DNA of 64,000 nucleotides from Rhinopithecus roxellana (Eukaryota; Chordata; Mammalia; Primates; Cercopithecidae), in contig NC_044560.1 in the NCBI RefSeq assembly GCF_007565055.1, positions 86,929,295 through 86,993,294 of the forward strand, given 5' to 3'. The notes below the pieces were generated by a model. That model saw only the letters and a program-made list of their open reading frames with translations, ran no database searches and had not been told where the DNA came from. The translations under genes were made by a program, and so were the position numbers. Shown one piece after another: positions 32,211 to 45,465 of the stretch (the first letter of the stretch is position 1; every line of letters begins with the position of its first letter).

Positions 32211-35200
32211 GTGAGTCAGAGTCTCTGGGCCAGGTAGGGGATGTCACCCAGCTACTGTCCTCTGAGTCTCCCTACTCCTCCCGCCCGGCCCAGGTGCGCG
32301 AGGTGAGCGTCGGGCGGGCATCCCCTGGTCTCCCACCCCTCGCCCTGCTCCCCTGCGATCTCCCCGCAGCTCAGCCGCAGTTCCCCGGGGCCCCTGAGTC
32401 GGCGAAACTGCGAGGCGGGGAAACGCTTGGAGGGTTTAAGTTTGGGGTTATCTAGGCGGTATTACTCTTTGCTGGAGTACCCTTTTTCTAGACTTTAGAA
32501 TGGTTTGCCATTGTCTAGTTGGAGTTCTTGTCCTTTAGCCAGTTTGTGTGCTCCGTAGAGGCTGGGCAGCCAGCCAGCTCCCTTACCTACCTCTTAGGGT
32601 AGTTGTGAAGATACACTGAGATAACGGGTAACTTCAAATTGAGTTCGAAGGAGGTGTTGGTGCAATGTTAAATTCAACATGGCATTGCTCCCACCCCTCG
32701 AGTTCTTTTCTGTTGTTTGTGGCAGCATGGTAGATAGTTTCTGAGGAGCTTGGAAATGTCATAGCAGCCTGGATCACTGCTTATACGAGGAGGTGGATCT
32801 TAAAATTGCTGACAGCATTTTTTGTTTCATTCTCTATTCCCTAAAGAAGTAGTTGTCATATTCCTGGAAATTTGGAATTTAAGAAAACTGCTTTATCTTC
32901 GGGGGAAGAACAGCAGTCTTGCAGTCGTAAGAGAAAATTGCAACATGGATAATACTTGTCCTTAAAAAAGGAAAAGTACTCTTTATGGTTCTAAAGTAAT
33001 TAATTCAGGGACAGAAAGGTGTTGCATAACGGTTTGCCTAACAAGTGATCATGCTTGGCATTTTAAATTTGAAAGTATGCTTCAGACGATCACAAGTTCG
33101 TAAATTAATTTTCAAAATATTTGCGGGACTGTATTGTTACTAATGGTGTTACAAGTTCCTGAATTCCATATCTCTTTTTGCCAATTTGATATAAGAAAAA
33201 CTTATGTAAAAGAAACCAGTGACATAACGATAGCTAAGAACTTTATTGAATAGATTGAGTATTAAGTGTCAAATGGATGCAAAAAAGCACTCAAACTGGG
33301 GAGGTGAGATGGGGAGAGTTAAAAAAATTTTTTTAAACTAATTTTGTTACATGGAAGTTTCTCTAATCAATTTCTACCATATCTCTTTTTCATGCTCCAT
33401 TGTTTCGCCTTGCCCCATATCGTCTTAAAAACAGAAAGTCTGTCTGGATTCTGAAAAGATTTAGATTCTTATTCAGTTTTGATTTGTGTATTTCTGAAAC
33501 TGTCCTGCCCTTTTTAAAAAATTACCATACTGCTGTTTTACTGTATAGGAAATGTGATTATTTGGGACCATAGGTGATCTTTGTACGTAACTGTCCTGTT
33601 GTCAAGTCTGGAAAACAAATCATGAAAGTCAGACCCTTTATTAATCATCCTAAAACTTTTAAAGATATTTCTAAAAAGTTTTAAAGTTTTTGCTTTATCT
33701 CCTTAGGGTTTTTCATATGATATTGTGCCCATATACATGGGCATTGTCTTAGGAAACATTTGTTAACATCAGACCACCTAGTCAGCTGGTACAACTAGCC
33801 AAGTACGGCTCAGAAAATACATTTTACCTCTTCTTTTTTGGGTGTCCCGTTGCTGAAATAGATACCCATTTAGCTGTCTTCACATTTGAGCAAGTGTGTA
33901 GTTAGATTATCAACTATATGCTTGGGTCTCTTGAAAGTAAAGTTTTTTCTTCAGTACAGTTTATACATGATTGAATGTAGCCTAATGAAGATAAGCTATA
34001 CTTTGGCTCAAGATTGACGTTATCAAAAACAAAATTTTCATTATTTCTGAGACTTATATATAATTGACATGCTTAGCGTAAAGTTGAAAGCATAGCTGTG
34101 CAACTAAATTTTAAATCCATAATTTAGGCTGGGTGTGGTGGTTCATGCCTGTAATCCCAGCACTTTGGGAGGCTGAGGTAGGATGATCCCTTGAGCCCAG
34201 CAGTTGGAGACCAGCCTAGGTAACATAGTGAGACCTGCCTCTCCAAAAAGCAGAAAAATTAGCCGAGAATTGTGGCACATGTCTGTAGTCCCAGCTACTT
34301 GGGAGGCTGAGGCAGAATGAATTGAGCCTAGGAGGCAGAGATTGCAGTGAGCTATGATCGCACCACTGCACTCCAGCCTAGGTGACAGAGCAAGACCCTG
34401 TCTCAAAAAAAAAAAAAAAATTCATAATTTGACATATATTTTGATTTTAAAATTTTCTCAAAAAGTATAAATGTTCTCAAAAAGTCTATTGAGTCAATAT
34501 TGAACCTTGGCTCTCCAGTTCTATCATAAGTTTTTCTTTTGTGTGGAGATTCTCAGGAATCATCTTGTGATAGGATATTTTAAATTCTAGTTGTTTGGTG
34601 GATACATAGAAAGCTGTTAAATTTATTTACATTAGGGAACCTCGAATACAAATACCATATAAGTTAGTATTTGTTCTTTCATATGAAATATTTTAAATGC
34701 TTTTTAAGGATATCTTGTGCAATCTACTGATTTAATACCATCAGAACTTTGATTTAACAAAAAAAGGCTTAATTAGTTAAAAATTAATCAGCAGTTTAAC
34801 ATCTGTGTCTGTGACTAGTTAGGAGAACATCTGATGAAACACCATTTTCTATGGTCTAATTACTGCTGAACTAAGAGTATAGGTTATGTTTCAGTTCTAA
34901 ATAAGGTGGAAATAGGGAGCAGCAGAGATGCTTGATGATATTACTTCTCCTGAGTACTCATTTTTTAGGTCCATACTATTCTAGTCTGTGTTTTCAGATA
35001 ATGTTAGACTAGCGTTTAGGACAGAGGAACTGCACTTTATAATGGAAGAAAAACATTTACTTTTACCTTAAATTAATGACATGCAAATTGTTTGATGTTT
35101 GGTGGAAGTTTCATACAGTTTTGCAAAAGTGAATAGACTGTTTCTTTCTTATTTATACTTCTAAATTCGTGTCTGAAAATAGTTGTTTTAGAGTTCTGTG

Positions 35201-36000
35201 CTTATTTAATAATAAAAGTTTAAAAAAAGTTATTTGGAACCAAGTTCCAAAGGAATAAAAGTTGCATATATGGGAAGCTAGAATTAATTCAAGGTTGGGA
35301 TATGAATGATGTAGATAAAAATTATGGGTTAAAAATACCTACTAAAATATATAATGCCATCGGGGTCCAATTTACTATTTAAAACAATCTTCTTTTTATT
35401 TATTTATTTTTTTGATACGGAGTCTCGCTTGCTCTGTCGCCCAGGCTGGAGTGCAGTGACGTAATATCAACTCACTGCAACCTGAGCCTCCTGGGTTCAA
35501 GTGATTCTCCTGTCTCAGCTTCCCGAGTAGCTGGGATTACAGGTGCACACCACCGTGCCTAGCTAATTTTTTGTATTTTTAGTAGAGACGGGGTTTCGCC
35601 ATTTTGACCAGGCTGGTCTTGAACTCCTAACCTCAGGTGATCTGCCTGCCTCGGCCTCCCGGAAAACAATCTTTTTTAATAACTTTGGGAAATGTTTTTG
35701 TCATTATATAAATTTTCTCACTTGTAGTTCTTTGCCTTGGAGAAAAAAAATCAAATTACTGCTCTGTCTGTGGGCATGAATTTTGAAAGTGATAAAAGTT
35801 TTTCTACTGGGTTGTCACTTAAATTTTGGCTTGTGCTGCCCTGGAGTGACCATTATGACTTAAAAAAATATGTTTATTGAACTTGACTGGCAGTGGGACT
35901 TATAAAAATGTGCAAGATTTAGAATGTTTCTTCTCTTTCATTGAAAGAGATTCCGAGGAAAAACAGAAAATGAGACATAACATAGCTTTTTTTTCTTCTT

Positions 36001-36031
<31 letters not shown>

Positions 36032-39000
36032 GAGACGGAGTCTCGCTCTATCACCCAGGCTGGAGTGCAGTGGCCGGATCTCAGCTCACTGCAAGCTCTG
36101 CCTCCCGGGTTCCCGCCATTCTCCTGCCTCAGCCTCCTGAGTAGCTGGGACTACAGGCGCCTGCCACCTCACCCGGCTAGATTTTTTTTTTAGTAGAGAC
36201 GGGGTTTCACCGTGTTAGCCAGGATGGTCTCGATCTCCTGACCTCGTGACCGCCCGTCTGGGCCTCCCAAAGTGCTGGGATTACAGGCTTGAGCCACCGT
36301 GCCCGGCCTAGCTTTTTTTTTTCTTCTAAACAAAGACTTAAAGGAAAAAACATATAGATAACCTTCAAATGTAATTGAGTTAACATGAAGACATTTAAAA
36401 AATTACCCATGATTCTGTCAGCCTCATATAACCATTCTTTACATTTTTAAACCAAATTCTAAACTAATCTGTTTAGTTTTTTAAAAATTAAGGAATTAAG
36501 TTATTTAGGAAAGCCATTAGAATGATATCTAGATGCTACTTCTTTTTGCTTTTTTGGAGAAATGTATGTAATGTATGTAATAAGTTGGTAATTTAGAATT
36601 AATTTATGTTAGTTTATATCTTCCAATGGGAACATTGCGTTTTTTAGTTACTGCCTGGCCTGACAGTATGCAAAGAGGCCTGGGGCCCTGTAAAGGGGAC
36701 ATTTCTTGGAAGAATTCTCTGTTGTATATGGAAAAACCCTGGCTCAGAGTAGAATTCTTGCCAAATTGTCTAAGCTGATGGATTCTAGTTGAATACCATT
36801 TTGCTTTATAATATAGCCATCTAGTTTCACACTGGTTTCTATATTCTTAAAATACTTGAGGGTCTACCTGAAAGGTGAATTAAAATATTAATCTATCAAA
36901 ACATATTATCTTACAGTAATTAGAGGTAGAATCTTAAAAAGTAATTTGTAAGTTTTTGTTGTTGCTAATGGGTAGGGGAAAAAATACCAAAGTGATAATT
37001 CTGTTTTCAGGAAGGTAAAACTAAAAAGATTATTTAAGATCAGTATCCTTTCCAGACCTGTTTATTCTCAGACTGTTGAGATGAACAGCATTTACTAGAC
37101 ATTCCTACCTTCTAATTCAGTTGTCTTGGATACTGAATAGACCCTCATTCTTGGCTCATTAACAAAACAGATGTGAGAAAGAATATTGTGTGGTTTTTCA
37201 GCCATAATGGTTATGCTGTTAGGATACATGAACAGCCTTTCTGTATTTGGAGTTTCTGTGGTTTTCTGCCATTATCTGTGTTAATATTAATGACTTTCTT
37301 TGGCTAGCCACTGCTTAAAAAAAAAAAAAAAACTATTGAGATTCAGCAAAACCTTGTCACACAACTGATGCATTCTCTTATACATTAAAATGTGGGCATT
37401 TTGTGGTTTGGTTACAATAAAAAATTGTGTGCATTAGTCTGAAATGTCAGTTTAAGGAAATGAAGAATTCTTTGTGTTTTTTTTGTTGTTGTTTTTTTTT
37501 TTGTTTTTGAGACAGAGTTTTGCTCTTGTCGCCCGGGCTAGAGTGCAATGGCGGGATCTCGGCTTAGTATTTTTAATAGAGATGGGATTTCACCGTGTTG
37601 GCCAGGCTGGTCTCGAACTCCTGACCTCAGGTAATCCACTCGCCTCAACCTCCCAAAGTGCTGGGATTACAGGCATGAGCCACTGCACCTGGCCTAGAAT
37701 TCCTTGTTTTACGTCAGCCAGTTATTGTATACATCATTTCCAAATTGTCAAGTTCTTGGGAAAGCAGAACATGGTATCTACAGTCTATTGATGTGACATA
37801 TTTTTAGATTAAAAAAATGTTTTTTGTAGAGACAGGGTCTTCCTATGTTGCACAGACTGGTCGTGAACTCCTAGGCTCAAGTGATCCTCCTGCCTCAGCC
37901 TCCCAGAATGCTGGGATTACAGGAGTGAGCCATTATGCCCACCCATATTTTTAGGTTTTTCATTTGTGGAAGAAATTTTACGAGAATATGTTCTCAGTTG
38001 TAGGCTTACATAATACTACTTTTGAGTCATTACTAATACTTGGTAATTTTAACTGATTTCTGAATCTTCTAACAATATGAGAGAGACATAGTATTTCTGT
38101 GAACTTTAAAAATGGTGAAAGAATAGATTGCAAAATGGGCTCTTGCTAATAACAAGGGAAATGTCCCCTTTTATTTTCAAGGGAGGAAATGCCTTTTAAA
38201 AATTGTTTCTCACTCCTGTAATCTCAGCGCGTTGGGAGGCTGAGGCGGATGGATCAGCTGAGGTCAGGAGTTCGAGACCAGCCTGACCAAAATGGTGAAA
38301 TCTCGTCTCTACTAAAAATACAAAAAATTAGCTGGGCATGGTGGCAGGCACCTGTAATCCCAGCTACTCAGGAGGCTGAGGCAGGAGAATCCTTTGAACT
38401 CAGGAGGCGGACATTGCAGTGAGCTGAGGTTGCAGCATTGCACTCCAGCCTGGGCAACAAGAGTGAAACTCCATCTCAAAAAAAAATTGTTTCCCAGCCG
38501 GGCGCAGTGGCTGACACCTGTAATCCCAGCACTTTGGGAGGCCGAAGCAGGCAGATCACGAGGTCAGGAGTTTGAGACCAGGAGCCTAACCAACATTGTG
38601 AAACCCTGTCTCTACTAAAAATACAAAAATTAGCCGGGCATGGTGGCATACGCCTGTAATCCCAGCTACTTGGGAGACTGAGACAGGAGAAGTACTTGAA
38701 CCTGGGAGGTGGAAGTTGCGGTGAGCCGAGATCGCGCCACTGCCCTCCAGCCTGGGCGACAGTGCGAGATTGTGAGATTCCGTCTCAAAAAAAGAAATAA
38801 ATTGTTTCCCTGCTGCCATCTGATAAGCTTAACCCTCAACTGGCTGAATGTTCTATAAGTGATTATTTAATTGTAGTGAGCCTAGTAATAAGTGCAGTAT
38901 GTTTGGACAGATTCATTGAACGAAAAAGTGGAATTAGCAGGTAGGAGGTTCCTGAAGTTCCATGCTGTTTACTACTTAGCTTTGCAGACTTAACACGTAT

Positions 39001-42000
39001 AAAATCAGAGACAATTCATTAACTTACATTTTGAGATCAACAGAGTATATTTCTTTTTCCGAAACAAAAATGTATTCTTTTTTTTTTTCCTGAGACGGAG
39101 TCTTGCTCTGTCACCCAGGCTGGAGTGCAGTGGCATGATCTCGGCTCACTGCAACCTCTGCCTCCCGGGCTCAAGTGATTCTCCTGCCTCAGCCTCCCTG
39201 GTAGCTGGGATTACAGGTGCCCGCCACCACATCCAGCTAATTTTTGTATTTTTAGTGGAGATGGGGTTTCACCATGTTAGTCAGGCTGATCTTGAACCAG
39301 ATCTGACCTCAGGTGATCCACCCTCCTTGGCCTCCCAGAGTGCTGGGATTACAAGCGTGAGCCACCACGCCTGGCCCATAAATGCATTCTTTTTCTGATT
39401 ATAGGATAATAACCACATGTTTATTACTTTAAAAAACAAACAATGTAAGAATGTCTCAAATAGAAGATGAAAATATGATCCTATCCTCCAGATAAAACCA
39501 TAGTTAACTCTTTCTTATATATCTTCCCAGACATCCATCCGTCTATTTATCATATGAATTGTTTTTAACCTACTTTTTCCACTTAGCAATGCATCATATC
39601 TTTCCCATATCATTACTTACATCTGTATAACAGTAGAATTATTTATACTGAGTACATAGCATTTAATTTTATCTGTATATTGATCAGTCTCATTGATAGT
39701 GGTTTAGATTTTTTCCAGTTTGTTGTTACTATGACTAAAACTTTGTAAGTATTCTAGTACATATGTCTTTGTATACTGGTCCAGTGCTTGCTTTTGGATA
39801 AATTCTTAGAAGTAGAATTGTTGAAATAGGTATTCCATGAATATTAAAGAAAACATTCCCAGTGAATAGCTATAATTTGGTAATTGGCTATAGTATATGT
39901 TATAGTTGATTTTGATTTATTCATTGCTTGTTTTTCATCAGTCACATTTGCTGTAGGCTATTGTTTAGCTTTAGACTTTCCAACTGATACATATTGGATT
40001 ACTAGAAGAGTAAACAACATGGACACATGCTTTGAAAATGTATGGTTTTATGTTTGAAATTTAGTTTGGTTAGTTATTATCTAGTACATACAATAGCTGC
40101 TGAAAGAAAAGTTTGATATAGAGAGTAAGTCCACATAGTGCTTTATATTTCTGTGTAGCTATATTTTCAACTCTAGTGGGCAGTACGTGTATTTGTTAAA
40201 TAACTAAAATATGCTTCACTGGAAGTATAATTCATTATATTGACAGAATTGTTTCATCTGCTAATTTACATTAAAATATCTTCTGGATACTAAACTTGAT
40301 TAGTATCTATAGAGTTCTGTTCATTGCTTATGCAACAGAATTTCGCTTTGTGCCAAATTGTTTAAAAAACACAAGGTAAAATAATGACAGTGGAAGAAAA
40401 ATTGACAGTGTGATATAGTGTGAAAAGCATGGGTTTTAGAGACAGATTCTGGCTCTTAAATTAACTGAAATTTATTAATGATGTGTCGGTGTAGGTTTGA
40501 GTACAAATGTACTCCTCTTGTAGAGGATGTTGATAGTGGGGAGTCTGTGCGTGTGTGGGGGCAGGAGGCCTGGGACATATGGGTAATTTCTACCTTCTGT
40601 TCCATTTTGCTGTGAACCTAAAACCTCTTTAAAAAATAAAGTCTATCAGAAAAAGTTAACTGCTACTTTAGGCAGTGCATTTAATCTTCCTTAACCTTAC
40701 TTTTCTTTTTTTTTTTTTTTTTTTGAGACGGAGTCTTGCTCTGTCACCCGGGCTGGAGTGCAGTGGCCGAATCTCAGCTCACTGCAAGCTCCGCCTCCCA
40801 GGTTTACGCCATTCTCCTGCCTCAGCCTCCCAAGTAGCTGGAACTACAGGCGCCCGCCACCTCGCCCGGCTAGTTTTTTTGTATTTTTAGTAGAGACGGG
40901 GTTTCACCGTGTTAGCCAGGATGGTCTCGATCTCCTGACCTCGTGATCCGCCCGTCTCAGCCTCCCAAAGTGCTGGGATTACAGGCTTGAGCCACCGCGC
41001 CCGACAACCTTACTTTTCTTATCTGTACAATAGGACAGTGAAAAGAGATGACACATGCAAAGGAAATGGCCATTTCTCTCTTTTTTTAAATGATATTTTA
41101 CTATAGAGATTTTAGGATGTATACAAATAGGCAGAACTGTATAATAAACTCTATTGTACCCACCACCCAAACCCAGTCGTCAACCCATGTCCAATCGCAT
41201 CTCTTCTATTTTTCCCTCCTTTATATTTTTGAAGTATATTCTAGACATAATATGGTTTTATTCATGTTTAATAGTAACTATAAAAGTTATGGACTCTTAA
41301 AATATACAATACTATTATCACAGCAAAATGAGAATAATCACTCATAAAATGTTCTAATCATTGTTCAAATTTTTACTTGTCTCACATATTATTTTTTAAA
41401 CTGTTTGCCTTTAAAAAAATTTTCTTTTTTTTTTTTTTTTGAGATGGAGTCTCACTCTGTTGCCCAGGCTAGAGTTCAGTGGCATGATCTTGACTCACTG
41501 CAACCTTCTCCTCCCAGGTTCAAGCGATTCTTCTGCCTCAGCCTTCTGAGTAGCTGGGATTACAGGCACGCACCATGACGCTCAGCTAATTTTTGTATTT
41601 TTAGTGGAGATGGGGTTTCACCATGTTGGCAAGGCTGGTCTTGAACTCCTGACCTCAGGTGATCCACCTGTGTCAGCCTTCCAAAGTGCTGGGATTACAG
41701 GCATGAGCCACCACGCCCAGCCTAAAAAAATTTTTTGATTCAAAATCCAAATAAGTTCTACACATTGTGATTGATCGATATGTCTTTTAAGTATCTTAAT
41801 CGTCAAGTTTTCTCTCCTTGTTTTTCTCCTCTGCAATGTATGGGTTGTTTGTCCTTTTAGAATTTTTCACAATCTGGATTTTGCTGGTTCCATCTTTACA
41901 ATATAATTTAACATTATCCTTTGAATTTCCTATAAACTGCTAGTGGATCCAAGGGCTTGATCAAATTCAGGCTATTCTTTTTGAACTTACTACAGTTGGT

Positions 42001-45000
42001 TTTTTGTCCCAAGCACTTCACTGGAATTGTTTTTATCAAGGTCAACAAAGACTTAGCTAAACCCGGTAGTTCCCAAATCTTCATTTTATTTCATCCACAT
42101 CTAATGACATTTTCTTCTTGAAACACAATTTTCCCCATTTGGTTTTCAGGGTACCACTCTCTCCAGGTCCTCCTCTAACCTTGTTGGCTGTTACTTTTCC
42201 AGTTCCTTTGCTGTTTTCATTTCCCTAATTTCTAAATATTGGAAGTATCCTGAGGGTTAGTATTCTATATCCATGCCACAGTCTGTCTGATCTCTAATCC
42301 AGTGGTTTTAAGTAACATTTATATGCTGAGGACACCTACATTTACACCTCCAGCCTGGACCTCTCCCCTGAACTCCACACTCATCTAATTGCTTACTATT
42401 CATCTACTTGTAGACACCTCAAATTTAGCATGTCCTTAAAATCCTCTTGATTTCCTCTCCAAACTTGCTACTATCACTGAGTCTTTCCTATCTCAGTAAA
42501 TGACGCTTCTGTTCTTTCAGTTGTACAGACCAAAAATCCCTGAGAATGTTTTTCCTCATACCCCATATCTAGTCCATTTAATAATTCCTGTCAGGCCTAC
42601 CTTCTAAATGTTTTCCACATCCACATCACTCCCCTAACTGTACTACTGTAATCCTAGCCAACATTATCTTTCACCTAGACAGACACATAGCCTGCTGACT
42701 GGTCTCCCTGCTTGTACCCTTACATACAATTTTTCATACAGCAGCTGGAGTGATACTTAAAAAAAAAATTTTAAATCAGATCATAACACTTTTTCACTCA
42801 GAACTCAGAGGGCTGACACTATCTAACTTCAAGGCTAACTCTAAAGCTACTGTAATCAAGATAGTGTGGTATTGGTGAAAGAAATGACTAATGGAACAGA
42901 ACAGAGAGTCTAGCGTGGCAGCTTACAATCCCAATTCTCCTTCTTATTAACTATAAAAATTTTAGGCAAATTATTTCAGTTTTCCTCATCTGTAAAATGA
43001 TTCCTTCCTTTATAGGGTTGGTATGAAGATTAAATGAGATAATGCATGTAAACGCATTTAGCAGGCCAGGCGTGGTGGCTCATGCCTGTAATCCCAGCAT
43101 TTTGGGAGGCCGAGGTGGGCAGATCACTTGTTCTCAGGAGTTCAAAACCATCCTGGGCCACATGGTGAAACCCTGTCTCTGTCTCTACAAAAACTTAGCC
43201 GGGCATGGTGGAAAATAAAAGCATTTAGCACATTGCCTGAGACATAGTCAGAACTTGATAAATTTTAGAATTTGTGCATTTTCTAATTTGATCTTGACAA
43301 GTTTCATAAGAAAGAGGCAGGTCAAGTATTTTCATTTTTTAGCTCAGGAAACAAATTCAGGGAGAGTATTTGGTGACGGTCAAATGATTAGATAATTGGC
43401 AGAGCCAGTACTAAGGGCTAGTACGGAATTTGTATAGTATTACTTATCTCAGGCTAGGATAGGAAAGATTATGTCCTCTGAAGAGATTTTTTTAAAAAAC
43501 ACAAAGCGAAATTTAAAAACAAATGATTCAGGCAGCATTTTAGTCTATTTTTGTCTACACTGAATAAAAAGTTAGAGCAATTTTTTATTCCTGATACAAA
43601 CTCATTCTTTTGATATATTGTTGGATTTAATTTAACATTTTGTTAGGATTTTTGCATGTATATTCATGAATTAGATTAGCTTATGATTTTCCTTTTTTAT
43701 AGTGTTTTTGTCAGGTTTTAGTACCAGAATTTTTCTGGCATCATAAATTGTATTGAGGTATGTTTACTTTTTTTCTGTTCTCTGGAAATGTTTTGTATAA
43801 TATTGGTGTTATTTTTTTCCTTAAATGTTTGGTATAATTCTCTAGTGAAGCCATCTGGATCTGGAATCTTTTTGTATGTGTGTGGAAGTATTTTAAATTG
43901 TGGATTTAACTTATTTGGAGGACTTTTAAGATTTTTTTAAATGTAATTTTTAGTTTATTCAGATAATAGTCGTTTGTTAATTTATTGTTTGAATTTTGAT
44001 TAACAAAGCTGTATTTTGAGCTTCAAAAATTTAATGCTGGACATCACTTAGGTTTCTTTAAAATTTTTTGATAAAAAATGTAAAATATACATATCATTAA
44101 ATTTAACATCTTAACCATTTTTGTGTATAGTCACTGGTGTTCTGTACATTCACAGTGTTGTGCAACCAATCTCCACAACTCTTTTCATTTTGTAAAACTG
44201 AAACTATATCCATTTAACAATGCCCTGTTTGCTCATGTCTCAGCTCCCGGCAACCACACATCTACTTCCTGTTTTTTTTTGTTTTTTTGTTTTTTTTGAG
44301 ACGGAGTCTCGGTCTATCGCCCAGGCTGGAGTGCAGTGGCCGGATCTCAGCTCACTGCAAGCTCCGCCTCCCGGGTTTATGCCATTCTCCTGCCTCAGCC
44401 TCCCGAGTAGCTGGGACTACAGGCGCCTGCCACCTCGCCCGGCTAGTTTTTTGTATTTTTTTAGTAGAGACGGGGTTTCACGGTGTTAGCCAGGATGGTC
44501 TCGATCTCCTGACCTCGTGATCCGCCCGTCTCGGCCTCCCAAAGTGCTGGGATTACAGGCTTGAGCCACCGCGCCCGGCCAAATTGACTACTCTAGGTAC
44601 CTCATGTAAGTGGACTCGTATAAATCATACAGTGTTTGTCATTCTGTGACTGGGTTTTTTTTTTTTTTTTTTTTTTGAGATGGAGTCTCGCTCTGTTGCC
44701 CAGACTGGAGTGCAGTGTTGTGATCTCAGCTCACTGCAGCCTCCACCTCCCAGGTTCAAGTGATTCTCCTGCCTCAGCCTCCCAAGTAGCTGGTGGCTAC
44801 AGGTTTGCACAACCACACCTAGGTAATTTTTTTTTGTATTTTTTTGGTGGAAATAATGTTTCATCTCCACCAAATGAGCTCACTGTGGCCTCGAACACCT
44901 GGGCTTAAGTGATCCTTCTACCTTGGCCTCCCAAAGCGCTAGGATTCCAGGCATGAGCCACCATGCCCTGCCCTTTCTTCTACTTTCTTTAACTTTGCTT

Positions 45001-45465
45001 TGCTGTTGGTCTCGCACTCTTTAGGTCTGACTTGTGCTTGCTCATGATCACCTTGGTTTGTGCCCTTTGCAGAACAGTTTTTCAGAGGCATACAGTTTTC
45101 TTTGTGTTTATTTTTAATGAAGAGAGGAAATCTGGGGTGATAGACTAAGTTGAAGTGTTAGAAATGATGTCATCTTGCAGAACTAGGTTTTAACCATTAT
45201 CAGCTGTACTTATAATTCTAATATACTCTGGTCGACAAGGCTTTGGAATACAGCTTATAACTGTGATTCTTGTTTTTCCCCTTCCCCTGGCAGGACCCGC
45301 TGGGGCCCAGCCCCTACTCATGGTGCCCAGAAGACCTGGCTATGGCACCATGGGCAAACCCATTAAACTTCTGGCTAACTGTTTTCAAGTTGAAATCCCA
45401 AAGATTGATGTCTACCTCTATGAGGTAGATATTAAACCAGACAAGTGTCCTAGGAGAGTGAACAG
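32192..45465 (+). CDS. AGO3: Argonaute-3, first two coding exons (residues 1-64; rest beyond window)
   Basis: AGO3 is an Argonaute paralogue of AGO1 that loads miRNAs in RISC. Segments 32192-32210 and 45294-45465 join in frame as [20 protein letters not shown] through [16 protein letters not shown], the AGO3 N-terminus as I recall it; AGO1 and AGO2 begin differently. This is the disordered start and first strands of the N domain. The start is set by that match; context is weak at -3 (T) but has G at +4. A second ATG lies 4 bases upstream out of frame. Exon 3 is not in the window. Confidence 0.96.
34128..34420 (+). mobile_element. Alu, old
   Basis: Sense Alu between copies of a cataattt-like target site. 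Confidence 0.88.
35405..35660 (-). mobile_element. Alu, 5'-truncated
   Basis: Antisense Alu missing the first ~30 bases; aaaacaatctt on both sides. Confidence 0.88.
36001..36308 (-). mobile_element. AluYR-type
   Basis: Antisense, monkey-lineage variants; duplication tagctttttttt on both sides. Confidence 0.9.
37484..37694 (-). mobile_element. Alu with internal deletion
   Basis: Antisense Alu that jumps from gggatctcggct straight to tagtatttttaatag, losing about 120 bases; agaattc flanks remain. Confidence 0.85.
37812..37945 (-). mobile_element. Alu monomer/fragment
   Basis: About one arm of an antisense Alu-type element. Confidence 0.75.
38206..38488 (+). mobile_element. Alu
   Basis: Sense Alu; target site aattgtttc is shared with the next Alu. 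Confidence 0.88.
38496..38797 (+). mobile_element. Alu
   Basis: Sense Alu inserted at the tail of the previous one; aattgtttcc repeated after it. Confidence 0.9.
39083..39376 (-). mobile_element. Alu
   Basis: Antisense Alu; aaatg(t/c)attcttttt on both sides. Confidence 0.9.
39380..39880. repeat. Old LINE-like remnant
   Basis: AT-rich sequence with LINE 3'-type phrasing (cttttggataaattcttag). Family not certain. Confidence 0.3.
40708..41005 (-). mobile_element. AluYR-type
   Basis: Antisense; exact duplication aaccttacttttctt at 40693-40707 and 41006-41020. Confidence 0.93.
41425..41722 (-). mobile_element. Alu
   Basis: Antisense Alu flanked by taaaaaaatttt. Confidence 0.9.
42060..42790 (+). 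repeat. L2 remnant
   Basis: Clear L2 phrasing (gctgactggtctccctgctt, cagcagctggagtgatact). Confidence 0.7.
42795..42915 (+). mobile_element. L1 ORF2 fragment
   Basis: Sense L1 phrasing (aagctactgtaatcaagata, atggaacagaacagagagtc). Confidence 0.65.
43064..43211 (+). mobile_element. Truncated Alu
   Basis: Left arm plus start of the right arm, then AAAATAAAA; gcatttagca on both sides. Confidence 0.85.
43600..44655 (-). mobile_element. Antisense L1 remnant
   Basis: Complement of L1 ORF2 (atattgttggatttaattt, gtgaagccatctggatctgg) and further L1-type sequence, split by AluYR 44273. Confidence 0.65.
44273..44580 (-). mobile_element. AluYR-type
   Basis: Antisense, monkey-lineage variants, inside the L1. 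Confidence 0.9.
44655..44972 (-). mobile_element. Alu, rearranged middle
   Basis: Antisense Alu diverged around 44830-44880; 320 bases before AGO3 exon 2. Confidence 0.85.
45294..45465 (+). CDS. AGO3: AGO3 exon 2 (residues 7-64), N domain
   Basis: Acceptor CCCCTGGCAG, donor GTAAGA. The 172 bases carry the frame from the first exon and stop two bases into the R64 codon. Contains [19 protein letters not shown], the strand that opens the N domain. Confidence 0.97.

Larger units (their letters stand above)
31420..32440 (+). promoter_or_regulatory. AGO3: CpG island and AGO3 promoter / 5' UTR
   Basis: About 1 kb of very GC- and CpG-rich DNA containing AGO3 exon 1. Visible sites: GGTCACTTGACC (31423-31434), GC box GGGGCGG (31456-31462), KLF-type GGGCGTGGC (31471-31479), ETS-type ACTTCCGG (31941-31948) and a kappa-B consensus GGGACTCCCC (31951-31960). 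No TATA box. Transcription start not determinable by eye, probably 31.45-31.75 kb. Motif calls are consensus matches only. Confidence 0.85.
32211..45293 (+). other. AGO3: AGO3 intron 1 (13.1 kb)
   Basis: GTGAGT to CAG. Alu-rich from 34.1 kb. Unique stretches 32450-34120, 34430-35390, 36320-37470, 39880-40680 and 44980-45290 hold no gene I can recognise. Confidence 0.9.

Noticed and set aside
31552..32247. 231-codon minus-strand open frame in the CpG island
   Set aside because: Pro/Arg/Gly-rich in all frames, as expected where stop codons are rare; no domain and no splice or start support.
42060..42915. Possible processed pseudogene
   Set aside because: Reads as L2 followed by an L1 ORF2 scrap; no cellular mRNA recognised.
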